Shown here piece by piece: positions 1 through 5,093 of a stretch of 5,093 bases of DNA (position 1 is its first letter; every line of letters begins with the position of its first letter). The translations under genes were made by a program, and so were the position numbers. The notes beneath the pieces were generated by a model that saw nothing but the letters and a program-made list of their open reading frames with translations, did no database searches and was not told the DNA's origin. The DNA is from Thiohalomonas sp. (lineage in GTDB: Bacteria; Pseudomonadota; Gammaproteobacteria; GRL18). Location of the stretch: assembly GCA_023864145.1 (NCBI GenBank), contig JAIVER010000125.1:1-5093 (forward strand), in the 5' to 3' direction.

Positions 1-1
1 C

Positions 2-73
2 ATGGGCTGTGAGAGTAATTTGCGTCATTGGATAATTTTGATCTTCTTCTCTATGAAAATCAAGCATTTTCAT
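2..73 (-). CDS. Possible start of an unidentified gene running off the left edge (weak)
   Basis: On the minus strand an ATG at 73-71 opens a frame of 24 codons that stays open to the window edge. It begins MKMLDFHREEDQNYP and continues MTQITLTAH. I do not recognise it. A frame this short stays open by chance fairly often in AT-rich DNA, no clear Shine-Dalgarno precedes the ATG, and the first codons lie inside a perfect stem-loop and a repeat motif. A second ATG at about 28-26 is an alternative start. It lies downstream of ilvE on the same strand, so it could be the next gene of that unit, or just the body of a non-coding repeat. It is listed only because the reading frame may continue beyond the window. 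Confidence 0.15.
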   Translation of the reverse strand, partial: MKMLDFHREEDQNYPMTQITLTAH

Positions 74-87
74 AGGTCATGGGTATA
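26..87 (-). repeat. Left copy of a short dispersed repeat (TATACCCA end facing ilvE)
   Basis: Read on the minus strand, the element starts with TATACCCA (87-80), reaches TGAAAATGC (72-64) after a 7-base variable spacer, and ends near the block ATTATCCAATG (36-26). The same three blocks in the same order occur on the plus strand at 5008-5086. There the terminal blocks are identical and the outer block differs by one base. The middle parts differ in length and sequence, but each contains an inverted repeat. This pattern suggests a non-coding, hairpin-forming repeat (MITE or REP-like). The family is not identified. Confidence 0.4.
51..75. other. Perfect 10-bp stem-loop downstream of ilvE
   Basis: CTATGAAAAT (51-60) and ATTTTCATAG (66-75) are exact reverse complements separated by five bases (CAAGC). 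The structure lies 34 bases beyond the ilvE stop codon on the ilvE strand. The stem is AT-rich and no run of U follows it in either direction, so a classical intrinsic terminator is not supported. It could protect the 3' end of the ilvE message, contribute to termination, or simply be the hairpin of the repeat in which it sits. Confidence 0.55.
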
Positions 88-108
88 AACACTCTTTTAT
101 TTAACACT

Positions 109-1032
109 TTACTTAACTAAAGTCTGCCATTGAGGGTAAAGTTCACGGCGACCATGAACTTGATCAAAATACATACTTTGCAATTGTTCTGTAATTGGAC
201 CTCGTCTGCCATTACCAATCTGACGATTATCCAGCTCTCGAATCGGCGTTACTTCTGCTGCCGAGCCGGTAAAGAAGGCTTCATCAGCAGTATAGACTTC
301 ATCACGAGTGATACGTTTCTCTTTGATTTCATAGCCCAATTCAGCGGCTAAGCTGAAGATAGTATCACGGGTAATGCCTTCTAGTGCAGAAGTCAGCTCC
401 GGAGTAAAAATCTTACCATTACGCACAATAAAAATATTTTCGCCGCTGCCTTCAGCAACAAAACCATCAACATCTAATAATAACGCTTCATCATAGCCGT
501 CGGTCAATGCTTCCTGCAGAGCCAGCATAGAGTTCATGTAGTTACCATTAGCCTTGGCTTTACACATGGTAATATTGACATGATGACGAGTAAAAGAAGA
601 GGTACGAATACGAATACCTTTTTCCAGACTATCGGCACCCAGATAGGTACCCCATTTCCAGGCGGCAATCATAACATACACTTTTAAGTTATCGGCACGC
701 AGTCCCATGCCTTCACTGCCATAAAAAGCCATGGGACGAATATAAGCTGAATCCAGGTTATTTTCTGCAACCGCCGCTTTAGTAGCTTCATTTATGGTTT
801 CTTTATCAAACGGCATAGACATGTTTAAAATATGCGCAGAACGAAACAGGCGATCAGTATGTTCCTGTAAGCGGAATATTGCCGCTCCTTTATCAGTATG
901 ATAGGCACGTTCTCCTTCAAAAACACCCATTCCATAATGTAAGGTGTGGGTTAAAACGTGCACTTTGGCCTCACGCCAGGGTACCATTTTACCATCAAAC
1001 CAGATGACACCGTCTAAGTCATCCATCGTCAT
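109..1032 (-). CDS. ilvE: Branched-chain amino acid aminotransferase (fold type IV, PLP)
   Basis: This cytosolic PLP enzyme catalyses the last step of valine, leucine and isoleucine synthesis, moving the amino group between glutamate and the branched-chain 2-oxo acids. Numbering from the ATG at 1032 gives 307 residues, the usual length for Pseudomonas-type IlvE. Visible family features are DGVIWFDGKMVPW (7-19), the HYGMGVFEG segment (about 32-40), the FRLQEHTDRLF phosphate-site region (53-63), the probable Schiff-base lysine K160 in CKAKANGNY, AEGSGEN (193-199) with the conserved Glu, GITRD (219-223) and TGSAAEVTP (255-263). K160 has the same number as in the E. coli enzyme. The frame extends two codons upstream to a TTG at 1038, but AGGA (1044-1041) lies 8 bases before the ATG and only 2 bases before the TTG, so the ATG is preferred. 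The gene follows glnE on the same strand with a 63-bp gap and is probably co-transcribed with it. No defect is seen. The related activity of D-amino acid or aminodeoxychorismate enzymes is unlikely given the close overall match. Confidence 0.96.
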   Translation of the reverse strand: MTMDDLDGVIWFDGKMVPWREAKVHVLTHTLHYGMGVFEGERAYHTDKGAAIFRLQEHTDRLFRSAHILNMSMPFDKETINEATKAAVAENNLDSAYIRPMAFYGSEGMGLRADNLKVYVMIAAWKWGTYLGADSLEKGIRIRTSSFTRHHVNITMCKAKANGNYMNSMLALQEALTDGYDEALLLDVDGFVAEGSGENIFIVRNGKIFTPELTSALEGITRDTIFSLAAELGYEIKEKRITRDEVYTADEAFFTGSAAEVTPIRELDNRQIGNGRRGPITEQLQSMYFDQVHGRRELYPQWQTLVK

Positions 1033-1040
1033 AACCAAAA

Positions 1041-1044
1041 TCCT
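1041..1044 (-). promoter_or_regulatory. Shine-Dalgarno site deciding the ilvE start
   Basis: The minus strand reads GAGCGAGGATTTTGGTTATG. AGGA sits 8 bases before the ATG at 1032, which is good spacing. It is too close to the in-frame TTG at 1038 and 14 bases from the next ATG at 1026. This supports initiation at 1032. Confidence 0.65.
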
Positions 1045-1053
1045 CGCTCAAAT

Positions 1054-1082
1054 CTTATATTTAGAAAAAACGCTATTCTACA
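1054..1082 (-). promoter_or_regulatory. Possible weak internal promoter for ilvE
   Basis: In the glnE-ilvE gap the minus strand carries TATAAG (1059-1054), a five-of-six match to the -10 consensus. A poor -35 candidate, TGTAGA (1082-1077), lies 17 bases upstream. Transcription would start about 15 bases before the ilvE start codon, leaving just enough leader for the ribosome site. It would let ilvE be expressed independently of glnE. The -35 match is poor and AT-rich gaps often contain such strings, so this is tentative. Confidence 0.22.
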
Positions 1083-1095
1083 CCATGACAGGCTA

Positions 1096-4071
1096 TCACT
1101 CCATAATCTCTCGCCAATGGTCCTGAATTTTTTTTCGTTCCTGTTGAAATTCATCTATTGAGACAATACCCGAGACTTCCTGCAGACTTAACTGATGCAG
1201 GCGGGCTCGAAACAGACGATAGCATTCACTTAGTTCATTCACCGTCGATTCCGGCAGAAGAGCCATCTTAGCCAGCGATTCTAAAATTCGCTTATTATCC
1301 GTCCATGTTAATAGCTGCGGATATTTATGGGCATGTTTTAACACCATAAACTGCACAATAAACTCTATATCAGCAATACCACCAAAGCCTTGTTTTATAT
1401 CAAAACAGCCTTTTCTTCTTTTAGCTAAAGCCAGACGTATTTTAGCGCGCATATCACGCACTTCTTTTTTCAACTCGTGACGATCACGACACTTAATTAA
1501 AATTTCTTTACGAATACCTTCATAAGTACTTATTAATTGCGTATCACCAGCAATAAAGCGTGCTCTTACCAACGCCTGATGTTCCCATGTCCAGGCTTTT
1601 TCCAATTCATATTCTCTGAAAGCATCCAGATTGCTGCTTATCAAACCTGACTTGCCATTGGGTCTGAGGCGCATATCAGCTTCATATAAAATACCTGAAT
1701 GCATCCGCGTTTGTAAAATATGCATAATACGTAAGGAAAGTCGGGAGTAAAATTGTAAATTATCGACTGACGAACCTTTTTTACTCTGTACATCACTGCT
1801 TTGTAAACCAGAGGTATGCCCGCCTTTAAAAGCATTGGCATAAATAAACACCATATCCAAATCAGAGCTATAACCTAATTCTATCCCCCCCAGCTTGCCG
1901 AACCCCAGAACAGCAAAGCCCATACCAGCAAGACCATCTTTAAAACCAGAACCAGACTGCTTGTCCTGAGGCTGCGGCCAGCCATAGCGAGCAACCATAT
2001 CATGCCATGATAATTGGATAACCTTGTCAATAATAACTTCAGCAATCCATGTTAAGTAATCACTCACTTTCTCAACAGGGATTACGCCTGTTACGTCTGC
2101 AGCGGCAACTCTCAGGCTTTGAGTTTGTTTAAAGTGACGTAATAACTCCATTCGCTGTTCCAGATCATCAGCTTCAATCGTTGTCAGTTTTTCTTCTAAT
2201 TCCTGAGCTAATTGTTCTTTTGTCAGTGGCGCATAAAGTGCTCTGGTATCCAGTAATTCATCAAATAAAGCCGGGTAGCGACTCAATAAACGGGTGATCC
2301 ATGAACTCGCCGCACAGAGTGTTATCAATTGCGATAGTCCCTGTGGATTTTCAATCAATAACAAAAAATACACTGAACGACGACAGATACTCTCCAGCAC
2401 CGATATGATCCGCTCTAATGTCGTTCTACTATCTGCAATCGGGGCAATAGCTTTAATAATCAACGGCATTAGCTTATCCAGACGCTCACCGCCCTCTTTG
2501 GAGATTTTGCGATAGTAATACGAATTTTTAAAGGCGGCTAATAAACGGATAATACTTTGCGCATCCTGATAACCCAGTTCTGATAAAAGGTCCATTGCAT
2601 GCTCATCAGTAAAGTTATCATCAGCCAGATTAGCCAACCATATTCCCTGAATTTCATCGTCATTACTGGTCGCTATTATTGGCTGTGATTGAAACAGTTG
2701 TTGAAAATGACCATGAACACCATCTCTGATGGTCTGCAGCTCTGTGGCAAACGTTGACCAGTCAGCATAGCCCATACCATAAGCAATGCGTGCCTGCGGG
2801 TAATCATTATCCGGCAGAGTATGACTTTGCTGATCATCAATTTGCTGGATTCTATGTTCTGTTCTGCGTAAAAAATCATAGCTATGTAAGAGTTCAGCCA
2901 CCACTGATTCGGGAAGAATTGACTGCTCACCAAGATAGGACAATACGCTTTGCAACCGCCGTTGCTGCAAATGGGGATCACGTCCTCCCCTGAGTAATTG
3001 AAAAGCCTGTACCAGAAATTCAATCTCTCTAATCCCGCCGGCACCCAGTTTGATATTATGTTCTTTTTTCTTTTGCTTCACCTCACGGGCAATCATCGAC
3101 TTCATTTCCCGCAGTGCTTCAAATACACCAAAATCAATATAGCGACGATAGACAAAAGGGCTCAATATTGAGTAAAGACTTTGCTCATCAGCCTGATTAC
3201 CGGTGATCACTCGTGACTTAATTAATGCATAACGTTCCCATTCACGGCCATGCACTACGTAGTAGTTTTCCAAAGCATTATAACTCATCACCAGTGGACC
3301 ACTTTGCCCAAAGGGTCTCAGACGCATATCGACCCGAAAGACAAAGGCGTCTGCAGTTTTTTTATCCAGTGCCTTAATAAGGCGCTGACCCAGCTTTATA
3401 AAATATTCATTATGGCTGATACTTCTTGGTCCATTCACCGTTTGACCATGTTCTGCAAAGGCAAAAATCAAATCCACATCAGAGGAAAAATTAAGTTCAC
3501 AAGCACCTAGTTTACCCATGCCGATAACAATCAGCGGCATCGCTTTACCCTGACAATCTAAAGCCTGACCAAACTCTTTTTGCTGTGCCCTGTCCAGCCA
3601 TTGCAGGGCTTGACCTATGGTGCAATTAGCTAATTCTGTCAGATCACGAAGGACTTCTGATAAATCCGCCAGACCATTAATGTCCCGATAAGTAATGCGC
3701 ACCATTTGCTGATTACGGAACTCTCGTAATATGTGCAGCAGTTCTGTTTCTGTTTCTACAGTTTTGATACGTTCAGCCAGCATTTGTGACAGTTCATTTT
3801 TCTTTAATGCTCGTGCATAGTTTCCTGCCAGCCCCTGTTGGGTAAATTGTTGCGCAATCTGTCTATTATGGTGTTTGAACTGACGCATCACAAAATCACT
3901 GCACACCAGAACTTTTAGCCATCGCTGCAAACTGCATTTATCATCATCTGTTACAGGCGCTGCTAATGGTGCCATTGGTGTATCACAAATGAGTTTTAAA
4001 AAATTCTCATGAGCACTATTTTGCTGCTCTCTTAAAGAAAGAGGTAAAACCCCAGACATGGTATTCTTCAT
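1096..4071 (-). CDS. glnE: Bifunctional glutamine synthetase adenylyltransferase / adenylyl-removing enzyme
   Basis: GlnE attaches AMP to glutamine synthetase (GlnA) when nitrogen is plentiful and removes it by phosphorolysis when nitrogen is scarce. In the family it is directed by the PII protein (GlnB) and glutamine. The 991-residue protein shows the family's duplicated architecture. The N-terminal adenylyl-removing nucleotidyltransferase domain has GMGKLGACELNFSSDVD (184-200, metal-binding D198 and D200), RVDMRLRPFGQSG (246-258) and GGIREIEFLVQ (345-355). A helical linker follows. The C-terminal adenylylating domain repeats the pattern with GFGKLGGIELGYSSDLD (723-739, D737 and D739), EADMRLRPNGKSG (797-809), the WTWEHQALVRAR segment (827-838) and GGIADIEFIVQ (897-907). 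The aspartate pairs correspond to those reported for E. coli at about D173/D175 and D701/D703. It is about 45 residues longer than the E. coli protein (946), through extra N-terminal residues and small insertions, including one at about 745-770. No clear ribosome site precedes the ATG at 4071. An in-frame ATG at 4059 (residue 5), with GAAGAA upstream, is a plausible alternative. Both halves keep their catalytic residues, so both activities are expected. Confidence 0.96.
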   Translation of the reverse strand: MKNTMSGVLPLSLREQQNSAHENFLKLICDTPMAPLAAPVTDDDKCSLQRWLKVLVCSDFVMRQFKHHNRQIAQQFTQQGLAGNYARALKKNELSQMLAERIKTVETETELLHILREFRNQQMVRITYRDINGLADLSEVLRDLTELANCTIGQALQWLDRAQQKEFGQALDCQGKAMPLIVIGMGKLGACELNFSSDVDLIFAFAEHGQTVNGPRSISHNEYFIKLGQRLIKALDKKTADAFVFRVDMRLRPFGQSGPLVMSYNALENYYVVHGREWERYALIKSRVITGNQADEQSLYSILSPFVYRRYIDFGVFEALREMKSMIAREVKQKKKEHNIKLGAGGIREIEFLVQAFQLLRGGRDPHLQQRRLQSVLSYLGEQSILPESVVAELLHSYDFLRRTEHRIQQIDDQQSHTLPDNDYPQARIAYGMGYADWSTFATELQTIRDGVHGHFQQLFQSQPIIATSNDDEIQGIWLANLADDNFTDEHAMDLLSELGYQDAQSIIRLLAAFKNSYYYRKISKEGGERLDKLMPLIIKAIAPIADSRTTLERIISVLESICRRSVYFLLLIENPQGLSQLITLCAASSWITRLLSRYPALFDELLDTRALYAPLTKEQLAQELEEKLTTIEADDLEQRMELLRHFKQTQSLRVAAADVTGVIPVEKVSDYLTWIAEVIIDKVIQLSWHDMVARYGWPQPQDKQSGSGFKDGLAGMGFAVLGFGKLGGIELGYSSDLDMVFIYANAFKGGHTSGLQSSDVQSKKGSSVDNLQFYSRLSLRIMHILQTRMHSGILYEADMRLRPNGKSGLISSNLDAFREYELEKAWTWEHQALVRARFIAGDTQLISTYEGIRKEILIKCRDRHELKKEVRDMRAKIRLALAKRRKGCFDIKQGFGGIADIEFIVQFMVLKHAHKYPQLLTWTDNKRILESLAKMALLPESTVNELSECYRLFRARLHQLSLQEVSGIVSIDEFQQERKKIQDHWREIME

Positions 4072-4099
4072 TATTTACACTGCATGATATTATTATTAA

Positions 4100-4108
4100 T
4101 GTTATTAT
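4100..4108 (+). promoter_or_regulatory. Candidate extended -10 promoter for apaH
   Basis: TGT followed directly by TATTAT forms a TGn extended -10 element with a five-of-six hexamer. No convincing -35 lies 16-18 bases upstream, which extended -10 promoters can tolerate. Transcription would begin near 4115, giving a leader of about 34 bases. The hexamer overlaps the opposite-strand GATAAT proposed for glnE by five bases. Confidence 0.4.
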
Positions 4109-4132
4109 CTTAGCCCTTATTTTTCATGAAAA
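4104..4132 (-). promoter_or_regulatory. Candidate sigma70-type promoter for glnE(-ilvE)
   Basis: On the minus strand TTTTCA (4132-4127; four of six to the -35 consensus) is separated by 17 bases from GATAAT (4109-4104; five of six to the -10 consensus). It would start transcription about 25-30 bases before the glnE ATG. The whole region is AT-rich, so chance matches are likely. Position and spacing make this the best candidate. No clear sigma54 (-24/-12) site is seen. Confidence 0.4.
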
Positions 4133-4139
4133 GAAGAGA
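4131..4139 (+). promoter_or_regulatory. Ribosome binding site of apaH
   Basis: The purine-rich AAGAAGAGA ends 9 bases before the ATG at 4149. It is a moderate match to the anti-Shine-Dalgarno sequence rather than a full AGGAGG. It supports the chosen start, as does the N-terminal MATYAIGD, which matches the family start exactly. Confidence 0.5.
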
Positions 4140-4148
4140 TAACGATCA

Positions 4149-4970
4149 ATGGCCACTTATGCTATTGGTGATATTCAGGGTTCTTTGGACAACCTCGAAA
4201 CATTACTGGAAAAAATTGCCTTTAAACCTGAAAAAGATACACTCTGGTTTACTGGTGATCTGGTTAACCGGGGAGATAAATCCCTGGAAACACTGCGCTT
4301 TATAAAAAATCTTGGTGACAGTGGAATCTCTGTACTAGGCAACCATGATCTGACTTTATTAGCCCTTTGTGAGGGTAATACAAAGGTCAACAAGCATACG
4401 TTGGATGCTATTCTTGACGCACCCGATCATGATGAGCTGATCCACTGGCTGCGTCATCAGCCACTATTGCATCATGATAGTGACTTAGGATATACCATGG
4501 TTCATGCCGGTTTGCCGCCTCAGTGGGATTTAGCCACCGCACAGTCTTGTGCCCATGAATTAGAAGCCGTGTTACAAGGCAGTGAGTACTATGGTTTTAT
4601 GGCTAATATGTTTGGCAACGAACCAACAAAATGGGATGCTGAACTCAAAGGTTGGGATAGATTGCGCTTTATTACTAACTGCTTTACCCGAATGCGTTAT
4701 TGTACACCAAAGGGTAAGCTTAATTTTAAAGATAAAGGCCCGCTTGGCAGCCAGAAAGAAGGCTATATTCCCTGGTATGAGGTCGCTAATAGAAAAAACA
4801 TTGAGTTAAAAATTATTATTGGTCATTGGTCTACCTTATTTGGTCATACAGACACACCCAATGTCTTTGCCATTGATACCGGCTGTCTCTGGGGTGAAAC
4901 ATTAACTGCAATGACGCTGGACACCGCTGAACCGGAATTTTATCAAATAAAATGTAAGAAACCTTCTTAA
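4149..4970 (+). CDS. apaH: Symmetrical bis(5'-nucleosyl)-tetraphosphatase (Ap4A hydrolase)
   Basis: ApaH is a cytosolic metallophosphatase of the PPP family that splits diadenosine tetraphosphate symmetrically into two ADP. It thereby controls the dinucleotide level that rises under stress, and in E. coli it also removes Np4-type RNA caps. The 273-residue protein is close to the E. coli length (280). Metal-site motifs appear in order: GDIQG (7-11), GDLVNRG (36-42), GNHD (64-67), HAG (119-121) and GH (225-226). Other family blocks are LRHQPLLHH (101-109), PQWDLATAQ (124-132), RLRFITNCFTRMRYC (171-185) and AIDTGCLWGETL (241-252). GDIQG in place of GDxHG is a variant I recall as common in ApaH, so it is not a sign of inactivity. 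The Cys that often follows GDxQG is Ser here (residue 12). The gene is transcribed away from glnE across a 77-bp gap. The usual ApaH neighbours rsmA/ksgA and apaG are not in the window, so it may be a single-gene unit. Confidence 0.96.
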   Translation: MATYAIGDIQGSLDNLETLLEKIAFKPEKDTLWFTGDLVNRGDKSLETLRFIKNLGDSGISVLGNHDLTLLALCEGNTKVNKHTLDAILDAPDHDELIHWLRHQPLLHHDSDLGYTMVHAGLPPQWDLATAQSCAHELEAVLQGSEYYGFMANMFGNEPTKWDAELKGWDRLRFITNCFTRMRYCTPKGKLNFKDKGPLGSQKEGYIPWYEVANRKNIELKIIIGHWSTLFGHTDTPNVFAIDTGCLWGETLTAMTLDTAEPEFYQIKCKKPS

Positions 4971-5007
4971 GAATCTCAGAAATAGAAATATTGAGCAAAA
5001 ACAATTA

Positions 5008-5086
5008 TATACCCAATCAACTTGAAAATGCAGGATCGAACACTTGGAAATTATCATTAATTCGAGAATCTAATGATTTTCCAATG
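5008..5086 (+). repeat. Right copy of a short dispersed repeat (TATACCCA end facing apaH)
   Basis: The element begins with TATACCCA (5008-5015), reaches TGAAAATGC (5023-5031) after a 7-base spacer, and ends near ATTTTCCAATG (5076-5086). The same blocks in the same order are found on the minus strand at 87-26. The TATACCCA ends of the two copies point toward each other across the three genes. The copy here is longer (79 against 62 bases), mainly because of a larger internal hairpin. The true outer boundary is uncertain because the window ends 7 bases later. Confidence 0.4.
5044..5084. other. Imperfect 41-base hairpin downstream of apaH
   Basis: TTGGAAA (5044-5050) and ATCATTA (5053-5059) pair with TTTCCAA (5078-5084) and TAATGAT (5071-5077). 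That gives 14 pairs with a two-base bulge (TT, 5051-5052). The apex ATTCGAGAAT can pair further. It begins 73 bases after the apaH stop and is not followed by a T-run, so it does not look like a standard terminator. It is better read as the fold of the surrounding repeat, though it may stabilise or end the apaH transcript. Confidence 0.5.
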
Positions 5087-5093
5087 CTCGGTA

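Noticed and set aside
130..351. Plus-strand reading frame antisense to the ilvE 3' end
   Set aside because: It is covered entirely by conserved ilvE coding sequence and has no recognisable motif.
1036..1038. TTG as the ilvE start codon
   Set aside because: The AGGA ribosome site is only two bases away, and starting two codons later at ATG gives the usual 307-residue length.
1065..1070. A run of six T on the minus strand between glnE and ilvE, considered as a terminator
   Set aside because: No GC-rich stem precedes the run, so read-through from glnE into ilvE remains likely.
2676..3044. A 122-codon minus-strand reading frame inside glnE
   Set aside because: It lies wholly within the strongly supported glnE frame on the same strand, has no recognisable protein features, and its composition is what a shifted frame of glnE would give.
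2754..3510. Plus-strand reading frames antisense to glnE (2754-2993 and 3250-3510)
   Set aside because: They are opposite to conserved glnE coding sequence, show no family motif and lack convincing ribosome sites.
4175..4809. Reading frames overlapping apaH in other frames (minus 4175-4393 and plus 4582-4809)
   Set aside because: Both are shadows of the well-supported apaH gene, whose motifs run through the whole region.
4975..4995. CTCA and TGAG just after apaH, considered as a terminator stem
   Set aside because: Only four standard pairs can form, inner bases mismatch, and no T-run follows.
1..5093. An undescribed multi-gene system
   Set aside because: All three genes are familiar, complete housekeeping genes and leave only about 80-125 bases of non-coding sequence per gap. 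Only the end repeats are unexplained.

Overview
The window reads as an ordinary chromosomal housekeeping segment from a gammaproteobacterium with AT-leaning DNA (GC content not computed). It holds three complete, intact genes, and nearly all of the sequence is coding. The organism call rests on three things. The IlvE protein resembles the roughly 307-residue Pseudomonas-type enzyme more than the enterobacterial one. The glnE-ilvE order is one I recall from Pseudomonas and relatives. ApaH has the compact gammaproteobacterial form. I cannot name a genus.

Layout, left to right. Bases 1-108 hold no certain gene. They contain a perfect 10-bp stem-loop (51-75), a motif that recurs at the other end of the window, and a weak reading frame that leaves the left edge. 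Then come ilvE (109-1032, minus strand) and, upstream of it on the same strand, glnE (1096-4071). These two probably form a glnE-ilvE transcription unit with a 63-bp gap. A 77-bp intergenic region (4072-4148) separates glnE from the divergent apaH (4149-4970, plus strand) and carries overlapping candidate promoters for both directions. Bases 4971-5093 are non-coding. They hold a second copy of the left-edge motif, in opposite orientation, followed by a 41-base imperfect hairpin.

Functionally, GlnE adjusts glutamine synthetase activity by adding and removing AMP in response to nitrogen status. IlvE moves amino groups between glutamate and the branched-chain amino acids, so the glnE-ilvE pair joins two steps of amino-group management. 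ApaH hydrolyses Ap4A and related dinucleotides and has no obvious direct link to the other two.

I found no mobile-element protein, CRISPR array, RNA gene, defence system or other unknown multi-gene system. The most notable non-genic signal is the pair of related, inward-facing short repeats at the two ends of the window. They look like members of a dispersed, hairpin-forming repeat family.
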